Source: Terribacillus sp. FSL K6-0262 (GTDB lineage Bacteria > Bacillota > Bacilli > Bacillales > Amphibacillaceae). Taken from it: 64,000 nt of DNA. How positions within the stretch are numbered: the first letter of the stretch is position 1; each line of letters starts with the position of its first letter. The translations under genes were made by a program, and so were the position numbers. The stretch is from contig NZ_CP150277.1 of assembly GCF_037977385.1 (NCBI RefSeq), positions 806,001-870,000 of the forward strand, written 5' to 3'. The notes beneath the pieces are model-generated. The model was not told where the DNA came from. It worked only from the letters and a program-made list of their open reading frames with translations, and made no database searches. This document shows, piece after piece, positions 8,105 to 16,667 of this stretch.

Positions 8105-8494
8105 TCAATAATGATTCAAATGATTCAGATGGACTAGGTCCAATCGCTCTTCGATTTCAATGCTATCCTTCACCGTCTGCACCATGGAACAGTTTTTTCG
8201 GGCAAGCTCCAGATTCTTCTCCAGCTGCCCTCTATCCAAATGATAGCCGCGCACAATGAAAGTCAATGTGATTTTGGTAATGCGATTAGCTGCCAATTCA
8301 TCGCGTTCCACTTCAGCCTCCACTTCCAAATCAGCTATTTCAAGACTTTGTTTCTTTCCGGAGGCACTGCATCCTGCTATCGAGGAAACCATCAGCTGAT
8401 AGGGCGGAATACCAAAAAGCTCATTTCCGTCGATATCCAATGTTTGATGGGGCAATTCGGTACGGAAACCATGCTGTTTCATTGTAAGCCTCAA
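8105..8494 (-). CDS. OsmC-family protein
   Basis: A 129-residue OsmC/Ohr-fold protein. The family reduces organic peroxides with two Cys; here the segment GIPPYQLMVSSIAGCSASGKKQSLE has the first conserved Cys region and ARKNCSMVQTVKDSIEIEE the second, so both redox cysteines are present. The start is probably the TTG at 8494 (10-11 nt after AAGGAG); the internal ATG at 8482 is the alternative. No peroxide-type operator is evident. It heads the run OsmC-yfkD-SE1561 and is divergent from the MFS gene. Confidence 0.85.
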   Translation of the reverse strand: MRLTMKQHGFRTELPHQTLDIDGNELFGIPPYQLMVSSIAGCSASGKKQSLEIADLEVEAEVERDELAANRITKITLTFIVRGYHLDRGQLEKNLELARKNCSMVQTVKDSIEIEERLDLVHLNHLNHY

Positions 8495-8638
8495 TTCCTT
8501 CACCTCTCCTTGCTGGATCTTTAAAGGTATATATTCCCGGCCCGTGCAGATTTTAACCCTGAACCTTGATTGACCAAATCCAGGAAAAACTATAGAGTAG
8601 GATTGGGAAATCATCTTACATACAGGGGTAATGACATT

Positions 8639-9817
8639 ATGAGAAATGCATATAGTTTTTGGATTCTTGTCAGTATTGTGGCAGTTTCCGGTTTCAGCCA
8701 AGGATTGCTGCTCCCGCTCATTGCCATCATATTTGAGCAAGACGGCCTTTCCTCCTCGATGAACGGATTGAATGCTGTCGCTATTTATATCGGAATTCTG
8801 CTTGTATCCCCCTTCATGGAAGCCCCTCTGCGTAAATACGGATACCGACCAGTCATCATGGGAGGCGGGCTGATCGTTGTTGTGGCATTGCTGGCCTTCC
8901 CGCTTTGGAAATCCTTTTGGTTCTGGTTTGTCCTGCGGTTATTGATCGGTATCGGGGATAATGCGCTTCATTTCGGCACGCAGACATGGATTACATCGTC
9001 ATCACCGGAAGCAGTCCGCGGACGGAACATTTCCATCTATGGACTCTTCTTCGGGATTGGGTTCGCTGCAGGTCCGCTCATGACATCGCTCGTCAAGGTT
9101 TCGGAGTCCTTGCCATTCATCTTATCCGGCGGACTTTGCTTGATTGCTTGGTTCACTCTTTTCCAGCTGCGCAATGAATTTCCGGTCGAAGAAAATAACC
9201 AAGCAGTCCAGCAGCAAGGATTGATACAGCGCTTCGGCTCGACTTTGAAATATGCTTGGGTTGCTTTTTTGCCGCCGCTGGGATATGGCTTTTTGGAATC
9301 CTCTTTGAACGGAAGCTTTCCTATATATGGATTGCGTCAGGATATCGGTGTATCGGAAGTGTCCATATTGCTTACCGGCTTCGCCCTCGGTGGTATTGTT
9401 TTTCAGATTCCGCTTGGTATGCTCAGTGATAAATTCGGCCGTAAATATACGCTGCTGACCGTCATGCTGCTCGGTACGGTGTGTTTCGGGACAGCTGCAT
9501 TGACAGAACAGCATTATATTGCCTTGCTCATCTGTTTATTCGCAGCGGGCATGCTGCTTGGTTCGACCTTCTCGCTCGGCATAAGCTATATGACCGATTT
9601 GACACCGCGGCACTTGCTGCCCACCGGAAACCTGCTTTGCAGCATCACCTTCAGCATCGGGAGCCTTGGCGGTCCTTATCTCAGCGGTGTATTTATCGAA
9701 AAGATGCCCGATGTCAGTTTCTTTCTTATCATGACAGTCATCTTCGCTGGCATATTCACAACCTTGCTCCTCCATGCAGTTTTCACCAAACATACAATAG
9801 CTGCAGGACAGCATTAA
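8639..9817 (+). CDS. yfkF: MFS transporter, YfkF-like
   Basis: A 392-residue major facilitator with about 12 hydrophobic segments. The loop 2-3 region (APLRKYGYRPVIMGGG) and loop 8-9 region (GMLSDKFGRKYTLLTVM) carry the MFS signature of a charged GxxxDRxGRR-like motif. It resembles B. subtilis YfkF, a putative exporter in the same neighbourhood as yfkD and yfkH. The ATG at 8639 has AGGGG 10 nt upstream; the longer frame starting at 8570 has no ribosome site. The substrate is unknown. Confidence 0.85.
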   Translation: MRNAYSFWILVSIVAVSGFSQGLLLPLIAIIFEQDGLSSSMNGLNAVAIYIGILLVSPFMEAPLRKYGYRPVIMGGGLIVVVALLAFPLWKSFWFWFVLRLLIGIGDNALHFGTQTWITSSSPEAVRGRNISIYGLFFGIGFAAGPLMTSLVKVSESLPFILSGGLCLIAWFTLFQLRNEFPVEENNQAVQQQGLIQRFGSTLKYAWVAFLPPLGYGFLESSLNGSFPIYGLRQDIGVSEVSILLTGFALGGIVFQIPLGMLSDKFGRKYTLLTVMLLGTVCFGTAALTEQHYIALLICLFAAGMLLGSTFSLGISYMTDLTPRHLLPTGNLLCSITFSIGSLGGPYLSGVFIEKMPDVSFFLIMTVIFAGIFTTLLLHAVFTKHTIAAGQH

Positions 9818-9852
9818 AAGGGATGCACCCAGGCAGGCGCATCCCTTCTTTA
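9818..9852. terminator. Bidirectional terminator between yfkF and the amino-acid permease gene
   Basis: AAGGGATGC pairs with GCATCCCTT around a 12-nt loop, with T-rich sequence on the plus-strand side. It separates two converging genes. Confidence 0.75.
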
Positions 9853-10539
9853 ATTGATATAACGGGAGAATCGCTTCTCCAGCCGTTCCTGGAAATAAGA
9901 AATGATGATACATAGCGGCCAATATACAAGCGCCACTGTAATATACATCGTCATCGAATCAAAAGTCCGGCCAGCCACTATTTGGGCCTTCTGGAACATT
10001 TCCGGCACTGTAATGACCGCTGCGAGGCTGGTTGCCTTCACTAAATCAAGAAATACATTTGTAAGCGGCGGCATCGCCACCCGAGCTGCCTGCGGGACGA
10101 TGACCCTGGTCAAGGTCTGCCAATAATTGAGACCAAGCGCATAGGAAGATTCCCACTGGCCATACGGAATACTGTTCAATGCCCCTCTATTCACTTCTGC
10201 AATATAGGCTGCACTATTCAAACCGAAGGCAAGGACAGCACAGGTGAACGCATCCAATCGGATTTGGACAACCGGCAGCCCTTGATACAGGATGAATAAA
10301 AAAACGAGTATCGGCGTCCCGCGCATAAACGAAATATAAAAGCGCGAGGGCCATCTGAGGAAAAAGAATCGGGAACTGCGGCCGATCGCCAGGAAAAAAC
10401 CGAGGATCAGCCCCATCCCCATACCGGCGAAAGCAACAGCTATCGTCATCGGCAATCCTTCCAATATGAAAGGCAGGTTCTCCCATGCCAGCTCCACATC
10501 AAAGAATTTCCCAATGTTCACCGCATCGAATGGTATCAT
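9850..10539 (-). CDS. Amino-acid ABC transporter permease (YckA-like)
   Basis: A 229-residue inner-membrane permease of the polar amino-acid (His/Glu/Gln/Arg, HEQRo) ABC family, with about five membrane segments. FYISFMRGTPILV and the EAA-loop-like sequence GALNSIPYGQWESSYALGLNYWQTLTRVIVPQA are typical. It is close to B. subtilis YckA. Its ATG overlaps the stop of the upstream binding-protein gene (ATGA), indicating translational coupling. No ATPase gene is in the operon, so the ATP-binding subunit must come from elsewhere. Confidence 0.9.
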   Translation of the reverse strand: MIPFDAVNIGKFFDVELAWENLPFILEGLPMTIAVAFAGMGMGLILGFFLAIGRSSRFFFLRWPSRFYISFMRGTPILVFLFILYQGLPVVQIRLDAFTCAVLAFGLNSAAYIAEVNRGALNSIPYGQWESSYALGLNYWQTLTRVIVPQAARVAMPPLTNVFLDLVKATSLAAVITVPEMFQKAQIVAGRTFDSMTMYITVALVYWPLCIIISYFQERLEKRFSRYIN

Positions 10540-11420
10540 TTTTCTTCTTCCTGCTGCTGTTTCAATACTTCATCGATCGTCGGGATATCCTCATCCGGTT
10601 GTTTGGAAACGTCCGCTCCGCCGAAGAACTCCTCGGAAAGCTTCGTCAGTGTACCATCTTCGCGCATCTCATCCAAAGCCTTGTCCACTTGTTTTTTCAA
10701 TTCCGGGGCATCTTTTGGCATAATGGCAGCATTGGCTGTTTCATCGAATTTGAAATCCGGGTGGATGGTGATATTAAAGTCCGGGAAAGCTTGCAGTGCC
10801 AATGACTGCAAATAATAATCATTGATGATCAAATCAGTGCGGCCATTATCGACATCACGCAAATAGACATCGTTGGTGGTATTGCCATATGCCACTACCT
10901 CGGCACCAAGCTCTTCTGCGATCTTGCTGTACCCCGTTGTCGCCTCACCGCCAGCCTTCTTGCCTTTTAAGTCTTCCAGTGAATGGATCCCGGAAAGGTC
11001 ATCCTTGCGTACGATCATCGTTGTATATGAATATTTATACGGGTTGCTATAGGCGAACTTCTCTTTACGCTCATCCGTCACACCGATATCATTTGCTGCC
11101 ATATCGACTCGTCCATTCTGGACGGACGCAAGCATATTATTGAAATCGGAGGTTTTGAACTCCACTTCCAAATCAAGTCGCTTCGCAATTTCCTTCACCA
11201 CTTCCACATCGTATCCAGTAATTTCGTCCGAACCTTCCGGATAGTAGCTTGCCGGATACAATGTACCTGAAGTGCCAACGGTAAGCTTTCCAGAATCCTG
11301 AATGGCTTCCCACACTTTATCCTCTGGCGCTTTCCCGGCACTGTCATTATCAGGAGAACCGCAAGCACTCAAGATAAGGACGACCAGCAAACTGCATAAT
11401 ACAAGCATTCGTTTCTTCAT
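10536..11420 (-). CDS. Amino-acid ABC transporter substrate-binding lipoprotein (copy 1)
   Basis: A 294-residue solute-binding lipoprotein with lipobox LSAC at about residues 17-20. The family-3 extracellular binding fold is evident (KLTVGTSGTLYPASYYPEGS, ITGYDVEVVKEIAKRLDLEVEF, GRVDMAANDIGVTDERKEKF). It is roughly 80% identical by eye to the gene immediately upstream, so the two are a recent tandem duplication. It lies between that paralogue and the permease in one operon. The ligand is unknown; the Bacillus YckB group is the nearest match I recognise. Confidence 0.9.
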   Translation of the reverse strand: MKKRMLVLCSLLVVLILSACGSPDNDSAGKAPEDKVWEAIQDSGKLTVGTSGTLYPASYYPEGSDEITGYDVEVVKEIAKRLDLEVEFKTSDFNNMLASVQNGRVDMAANDIGVTDERKEKFAYSNPYKYSYTTMIVRKDDLSGIHSLEDLKGKKAGGEATTGYSKIAEELGAEVVAYGNTTNDVYLRDVDNGRTDLIINDYYLQSLALQAFPDFNITIHPDFKFDETANAAIMPKDAPELKKQVDKALDEMREDGTLTKLSEEFFGGADVSKQPDEDIPTIDEVLKQQQEEEK

Positions 11421-11443
11421 GATGATGTTTCTCCTTTATCGAT

Positions 11444-12325
11444 TCACTTATTTCCTTCTTGTTCCATTAGCTCATCCACTGTCGGCAATTCTTCCTCCGG
11501 CTTTTGGGAGACATCCGCCCCGCCATAGAACTCCTCCGACAGCTTAGTCAACGTACCGTCTTCTTTCATTTCATCAAGTGCTTTGTCCATTTGTTTCTTA
11601 AGCTCAGGGGCATCCTTGGAAATGATGGCACCTTGCTCAATCTGATCGAACTTGAAATCTGGATGGATCATGATGCTGAAATCAGGAAAAGCCTGCAAAG
11701 CCAATGATTGTAAGTAATAGTCATTGATGATGAGGTCTGTCCTTCCATTATCGACATCCCGCAAGTACACATCATTAGTTGCATTGCTGTATGTGACAAC
11801 CTCTGCCCCAAGCCGTTCTGCAACCTTGCTGTGGTTCGTCGAAGCTTCCCCGCCGGCACGTTTTCCTTTAATATCCGCCAGACTGTGGATGCCAGACAAA
11901 TCGTCTTTACGTACAATCATGGAAGTATAGGAATACTTATAGGGTTCCGTGAAAGCGAATTGCTCTTTTCTTTCATCGGTGATTTCGATATCATTTGCCG
12001 CTACATCTATTCTGCCATTTTGTACAGATGCAAGCATATTATTAAAGTCAGATGTCCTGAATTCCACTTCCAAATCCAGACGCTTCGCAATCTCCTTGAT
12101 TACTTCCACATCATAACCTGTCAGCTCATCGGATCCATCTGGATAATAAGATGCCGCAAAGAGAGTACCGGATGTACCGACTACAAGCTTGCCGGACTCC
12201 TGGATCCTCTCCCATGTTTTATCATTGCCAGCGCTTTCAGAATCTTGATCTCCACCGCTGCCGCAAGCCCCTAGAAGCAGCAGCATCAAAAATAAACTAC
12301 ATATAATACCTAATCCCTTCCCCAT
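11444..12325 (-). CDS. Amino-acid ABC transporter substrate-binding lipoprotein (copy 2)
   Basis: A 293-residue paralogue of the neighbouring binding protein with lipobox LGAC. The ligand loops are largely the same, but differences such as DIEITDERKEQFAFTEPY against DIGVTDERKEKFAYSNPY could shift specificity. I prefer the ATG at 12325; an in-frame GTG at 12337 lies almost on top of the AAGGGGAG ribosome site. It is the first gene of the three-gene operon and follows a TTGAAA-17-TATCTT promoter. Confidence 0.88.
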   Translation of the reverse strand: MGKGLGIICSLFLMLLLLGACGSGGDQDSESAGNDKTWERIQESGKLVVGTSGTLFAASYYPDGSDELTGYDVEVIKEIAKRLDLEVEFRTSDFNNMLASVQNGRIDVAANDIEITDERKEQFAFTEPYKYSYTSMIVRKDDLSGIHSLADIKGKRAGGEASTNHSKVAERLGAEVVTYSNATNDVYLRDVDNGRTDLIINDYYLQSLALQAFPDFSIMIHPDFKFDQIEQGAIISKDAPELKKQMDKALDEMKEDGTLTKLSEEFYGGADVSQKPEEELPTVDELMEQEGNK

Positions 12326-12368
12326 GAAGCTATACACTCTCCCCTTGTTATATTTTCATATATCCTAA

Positions 12369-12397
12369 AAGATAACAGGTAACCTCCACTATTTCAA
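12369..12397 (-). promoter_or_regulatory. Promoter of the two-binding-protein amino-acid ABC operon
   Basis: On the minus strand TTGAAA (12392-12397) and TATCTT (12369-12374) are separated by 17 bp, about 45 bp upstream of the first binding-protein gene. Confidence 0.6.
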
Positions 12398-12469
12398 TAT
12401 TTTTATTAACTGTTTCATTTTTATTTTCTATCTGTTATACATACCGGTAAAAATAATTCCTATTTTATA

Positions 12470-12528
12470 TTGATTTTAAACTAATCCTATAATATAGTGT
12501 AATTACTATTACATTATAATTATTATAA
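12470..12528 (+). promoter_or_regulatory. zosA promoter with a perfect PerR box
   Basis: TTGATT (12470-12475) and TATAGT (12493-12498) are 17 bp apart. Directly downstream, TTATAAT-T-ATTATAA (12514-12528) equals the PerR consensus TTATAATNATTATAA without mismatch. Placed at about +10 to +24, bound PerR would block transcription until peroxide inactivates it, as known for zosA in B. subtilis. Confidence 0.85.
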
Positions 12529-12561
12529 ACAAGCTATATTTGAATTGGAGGTTTTAACCGA

Positions 12562-14397
12562 ATGAAGAAACACTTTGAACTGCTTGCCGCGTTAGTTAGT
12601 GGTGCAATCATCATCATTACCTATTTCCTGTTCCGCGACACCGAAGCTGCCCCTTTCCTTTATAGCGCCGCATATTTGATTGGGGGATACTGCAAAGCGA
12701 AAGAAGGAATTACCGAAACGATCCTGGAGCGGAAACTGAATGTAGAGATGCTGATGATTTTTGCCGCTATCGGAGCTGCTATAATCGGTCATTGGCTGGA
12801 GGGCGCTTTGCTCATATTCATCTTCGCCCTTTCCGGAGCCCTGGAAACCTACACCGAGAACCGAAGCAGTCAGGAATTACGCGCTCTGCTGTCACTTCAG
12901 CCCGATGAAGCGACCCGAGTGACCGATACCGGAAAAGAAACCATCCCTATCGGCCAGCTTCGAGTGGATGATCGAGTACTGGTACTGCCTGGGGAACGTA
13001 TCCCAGCTGATGGCATCATCTTAAAGGGAACAACGAGCATCGATGAAAGTGCCATCACCGGCGAAGGGATACCAGTGACCAAATCAGAAGGACATGAAGT
13101 ATTCGCCAGTACCGTCAATAGCAGCGCCGTCTTGGAAATCCGTGTCTCAAAGCCCGCGGAAGATACATTGTTTCAGCGAATCATCACAATGGTGCAAACT
13201 GCCCAAGCACAAAAATCACCGGCTCAGCACTTCATCGAACGTTTCGAAGGACCTTATGTCAAAATCGTCCTGTTGCTAGTATTGCTATTATTCCTGGTTC
13301 CTCCTATCCTTACGACCTGGTCCTTCACCGAATCATTTTACCGGGCGATGATCCTGCTTGTTGTCGCCTCTCCATGTGCCCTTGTTGCCTCAGTGATGCC
13401 GGCGACCCTATCCGCTATTTCCAAAGGCGCAAGAAATGGGATCCTGGTCAAAGGCGGCGTGCACCTGGAAGCGATTGGACAAGTGAAAGCGGTCGCCTTT
13501 GATAAAACTGGCAGCCTGACTGCCGGAAAACCATCCGTAACAGATTTTCTTGTCAGTGAATCGGCAGACGCTTCCCTGGTGCAAAAGGCGGCTCATGCCA
13601 TTCAGTCCCAATCCTCACACCCCCTTGCCAAAGCAGTGGCAGCATATACAGAAGCTGACTCTATCGAACCAGCCAAGCAAGTGACAGATGCTGCAGGACA
13701 CGGCATGGAAGGGATATGGCAGGGACAGAAATGGCGGATCGGCAAAGCAGCTTATATGAATAATACGGCTGATCAAGAATTCGCAGAGCAAGCCGACGCA
13801 TTGGCTGCTGAAGGGAAATCGCTGGTTTATATAGAAAATGAAGCTGGAGTTGCCGGGGTATTTGCTCTTCAGGATACATTGCGACCAGAAGCCAAAGCAG
13901 CCATCCGTTCTTTGACGAAGCTAGGTATATCGACTATCATGCTGACAGGTGATAATGATCAAACCGCAAAAGCAATAGCCGCTCAAGCAGGCATCACCAC
14001 TTATCGCGCCAATTGCCTGCCAGAAGAGAAAGTTGCCGAAATCAAGGATCTCGAAAGGAATTATGGAATGATCGCCATGGTAGGAGATGGGATCAACGAT
14101 GCTCCTGCCATTGCTACGGCAGAAGTCGGGATAGCTATGGGGAATGGGACAGATGCAGCACTGGAAACAGCGGATATGATCCTGATCAAGAACGATTTGG
14201 GAAAACTGGCCGATGCCATCAAGCTCTCGAAGCGGATGCGCCGAATCATCAAGCAGAACGTCGTTTTTTCCGTCACTGTCATACTGCTGCTGATTTTTGC
14301 AAACATCAGTCAATATCTTGGATTACCACTCGGTGTGGTGGGACACGAAGGCAGTACGATTCTTGTGATTTTGAATGGATTGCGTTTATTGAAATGA
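12562..14397 (+). CDS. zosA: Zinc-transporting P1B-type ATPase ZosA
   Basis: A 611-residue heavy-metal P-type ATPase without an N-terminal metal-binding (HMA) domain. Visible motifs are TGE in SAITGEGIP, the membrane metal site SPCAL, the phosphorylation loop DKTGSLT, HP in QSSHPLAKAV, TGDN, and GDGINDAPA. B. subtilis ZosA (637 aa) imports zinc under peroxide stress and is PerR-controlled; the perfect PerR box upstream supports the same identity. The phosphorylation loop reads DKTGS where almost all family members have DKTGT. GGAGG precedes the ATG. An IS30 element lies 13 bp after the stop. Confidence 0.9.
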   Translation: MKKHFELLAALVSGAIIIITYFLFRDTEAAPFLYSAAYLIGGYCKAKEGITETILERKLNVEMLMIFAAIGAAIIGHWLEGALLIFIFALSGALETYTENRSSQELRALLSLQPDEATRVTDTGKETIPIGQLRVDDRVLVLPGERIPADGIILKGTTSIDESAITGEGIPVTKSEGHEVFASTVNSSAVLEIRVSKPAEDTLFQRIITMVQTAQAQKSPAQHFIERFEGPYVKIVLLLVLLLFLVPPILTTWSFTESFYRAMILLVVASPCALVASVMPATLSAISKGARNGILVKGGVHLEAIGQVKAVAFDKTGSLTAGKPSVTDFLVSESADASLVQKAAHAIQSQSSHPLAKAVAAYTEADSIEPAKQVTDAAGHGMEGIWQGQKWRIGKAAYMNNTADQEFAEQADALAAEGKSLVYIENEAGVAGVFALQDTLRPEAKAAIRSLTKLGISTIMLTGDNDQTAKAIAAQAGITTYRANCLPEEKVAEIKDLERNYGMIAMVGDGINDAPAIATAEVGIAMGNGTDAALETADMILIKNDLGKLADAIKLSKRMRRIIKQNVVFSVTVILLLIFANISQYLGLPLGVVGHEGSTILVILNGLRLLK

Positions 14398-14410
14398 TGA
14401 ATTGTAATAT

Positions 14411-15427
14411 TAAGTGCGACACCTTTTGAAAATAGAAAAGCCCATGTTTCCTCGTGTAAGATGAAGTTACCATACCTAATCTTAAACGGAGGAAAACATG
14501 AGCTATTCCCATCTTACTACAATTGAACGAGGAAAACTAGAAACACTATACAAGCTTGGCTGGTCTGCACGTCGTATCGCAAAGGAGTTAGGGAGACACC
14601 ATTCGACTATTTCCAGAGAATTGGAGCGTAACAGTGAGGGCAGCTATAAAGCTGACTCTGCTGACAGAATGTATCAAAAACGACGGGAATTTTGTATTCC
14701 TAAAGGTAAATGGAAAGAAGAGCTTAGAGTGGTTATTGAGGAGAAATTAAAGCTCACTTGGTCACCTGAACAAATTCAAGGAAGGCTGGGTATCATCAGC
14801 TTCAAAACCATCTATCGTTGGATGAATCAAAGACGATTCTCTGTCGATCATCAGGTCTTCCGTCAAAAAGGAAAAAGGCAAAAACCCCGGGAAACGAGAG
14901 GTCGATTCAATATTGGTACGTCGATAAAGGAGCGTCCAAAAGATGTGAAGGACCGAAAATCGGCAGGCCATTGGGAACTAGATACAGTAGTATCAAGCCG
15001 TGGAAAAAGTAAAGGATGCTTCGGAACGTTTGCCGAACGCAAAACGCGTTTCTTTCTCGCAGTTAAAATGAACGATCGAAGTGCACGCTCTATGAAGGAA
15101 GCTATCTCACAAGTGGCAGCTTCTATGCCTAAGGAAATATTTAAGACAGCGACCACAGATCGAGGGAAAGAATTTGCTTGTTATCAAGAAATCGAAAATG
15201 AAATGGATATCTCGGTTTACTTTGCCGATCCGTATGCCCCATGGCAGCGAGGAACCAATGAAAACAGTAACGGGCTGCTTCGGGAGTTCTTCCCAAAGAA
15301 AACAGACTTAGCCTCTGTTTCAGAAGATGAAATCCACCAAGCACTATACCTAATTAATCATCGCCCGCGAAAAATATTAGGATGGAAAACTCCTTACGAG
15401 GCTTTCCAGGAGGAACTGTCGCATTTA
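14411..15427 (+). mobile_element. IS30-family insertion sequence, about 1.0 kb
   Basis: Inverted ends TAAGTGCGACA (14411-14421) and, read inward from the right, TAAATGCGACA (15427-15417) bracket an intact IS30-type transposase. No clear 2-3 bp target duplication is visible. The right inverted repeat overlaps the coding end, and the stop codon lies outside it. The element sits just after zosA and before the yfkH terminator, disrupting no recognised gene. Confidence 0.75.
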
Positions 15428-15433
15428 GATTGA
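14498..15433 (+). CDS. IS30-family transposase
   Basis: A 311-residue transposase. The N-terminal helix-turn-helix (LTTIERGKLETLYKLGWSARRIAKELGRHHSTISRELERN) binds the IS ends; the integrase core carries the DDE triad in WELDTVV, TTDRGKEF and the E of TNENSNGLLREFFP, followed by the usual INHRPRKILGWKTPYEAF. It looks intact. GGAGG lies 8 nt before the ATG. The last sense codon and the stop appear to lie beyond the inverted repeat, in flanking DNA. Confidence 0.95.
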   Translation: MSYSHLTTIERGKLETLYKLGWSARRIAKELGRHHSTISRELERNSEGSYKADSADRMYQKRREFCIPKGKWKEELRVVIEEKLKLTWSPEQIQGRLGIISFKTIYRWMNQRRFSVDHQVFRQKGKRQKPRETRGRFNIGTSIKERPKDVKDRKSAGHWELDTVVSSRGKSKGCFGTFAERKTRFFLAVKMNDRSARSMKEAISQVAASMPKEIFKTATTDRGKEFACYQEIENEMDISVYFADPYAPWQRGTNENSNGLLREFFPKKTDLASVSEDEIHQALYLINHRPRKILGWKTPYEAFQEELSHLD

Positions 15434-15446
15434 CAAACTATCAAAT

Positions 15447-15476
15447 AAAAAAGGCTTCCTTGAATCAGGAAGCCTT
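15447..15476 (-). terminator. Terminator of the yfkJ-yfkI-yfkH operon
   Basis: GGCTTCC pairs with GGAAGCC; on the minus strand TTTTTT follows. The yfkH stop codon is in the stem-loop. Confidence 0.8.
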
Positions 15477-16286
15477 TTTCGCTTTCTTCCGCTCCTCCAG
15501 CATGGCATTGATTTCACCGCCGGTAATGATGATGATACCGGAAAGGTAGAACCAAATCATCAAGACGATGACTGCACCAAGGGATCCATATGTTGCGGAA
15601 TAATTGCCAAAGTTATCTACATAAAAGGAAAATAACAGGGATGCGATCATCCAGCCGACGGCCGCAAACGCTGCACCGACCATCGATTCTTTGATTGAAA
15701 GTCTCTTACTTGGGGCAAGCACATACAATGCAAGCAGTACGATGAAGAATATGACAAAGGAGATCACCCAGCGCAAAGCTCCCCAAACAGTCAGGAAGCC
15801 TTCATCCAATCCGAAAATCGAAAAGATATAAAGTCCAATCGATTTACCGAAAATCGGGAGCAGGAATGCGACTGCGATGACGAGTACCATCGCGATTGTC
15901 AGCACGACGGCTACTCCCCTGGCTACAATGAAAGATCGGTTTTCATTGACACCGTATGCCTTATTCAAAGCACGGATGATGGCATTGACGCCATTCGATG
16001 CAGACCAAAGCGTTGCCAAAATACCAATGGACAATAGTCCGCCATTCCGGTTGTTGACAAGACCCGTTATATTTTCTTCCAATAAATCCATGGTAGATTC
16101 AGGTGCAAATGTCGATAATGTATTCATGATATCTTGCTGACTGATCGGTAAAAAGGCGACCAATGATAAAAGAAAAATGATAAATGGAAATAGCGATAGT
16201 AATAAAAAATAAGCCAGCTGGGCAGACAGACCAGTCACTTCATCATTGCCGATCCGCTGCCCCAGCTGTTTCAGAAAGCTCCCCAT
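15465..16286 (-). CDS. yfkH: YihY/BrkB-family membrane protein YfkH
   Basis: A 273-residue inner-membrane protein with about six hydrophobic helices and a basic C-terminus (LEERKKAKKAS). The family signature is seen in DEVTGLSAQLAYFLLLSLFPFIIFLL and LGAVIVLMIWFYLSGIIIITGGEINA. Once called ribonuclease BN, the family is now considered a transporter or channel of uncertain role. It is the last gene of yfkJ-yfkI-yfkH, as in B. subtilis (275 aa there). Confidence 0.9.
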   Translation of the reverse strand: MGSFLKQLGQRIGNDEVTGLSAQLAYFLLLSLFPFIIFLLSLVAFLPISQQDIMNTLSTFAPESTMDLLEENITGLVNNRNGGLLSIGILATLWSASNGVNAIIRALNKAYGVNENRSFIVARGVAVVLTIAMVLVIAVAFLLPIFGKSIGLYIFSIFGLDEGFLTVWGALRWVISFVIFFIVLLALYVLAPSKRLSIKESMVGAAFAAVGWMIASLLFSFYVDNFGNYSATYGSLGAVIVLMIWFYLSGIIIITGGEINAMLEERKKAKKAS

Positions 16287-16322
16287 GGCTTCTCCTCCTT
16301 CTCTCTCTATACAGCTTTTTCT

Positions 16323-16667
16323 TTATCTAGCTGCAGTCGTTCCAGTGCCTGCCAATTGTTTCGGACTCTCTCCGGCAGGCAATTCGATCTGATCATCCAG
16401 CCTACTCACTTTTTGCAATGCATGCTGGACTTCCTCCAATCCTTTCAGGCCCTTATCAGCCGAGGTGGATAAACTAGTCGCCACTCGCGCATAAGATGTT
16501 TTTACATCATCCACGAAAACGCCAGGATTGCGGAGATAGAAAACCGCTTCAGATCCTGCACGCATCAAGTTGCCGCGTACATGCGTCCTTGTCTGTGCAT
16601 CACATAACGAAACCAAGCCGCCGACAGTAGCACCAATCGTTAAACCTAACGTGAACTTACTTTTCAT
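16323..16667 (-). CDS. yfkI: YfkI-like small protein (YtxH-like)
   Basis: A 114-residue protein starting MKSKFTLGLTIGATVGGLVSLCDAQTRTHVRG, a single glycine-rich membrane anchor of the YtxH type, followed by a helical soluble region. Its ATG overlaps the yfkJ stop codon (TGATG), so translation is coupled, and AGGAG lies inside the end of yfkJ. The function is unknown; position suggests a stress-related partner of YfkJ. Confidence 0.75.
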   Translation of the reverse strand: MKSKFTLGLTIGATVGGLVSLCDAQTRTHVRGNLMRAGSEAVFYLRNPGVFVDDVKTSYARVATSLSTSADKGLKGLEEVQHALQKVSRLDDQIELPAGESPKQLAGTGTTAAR

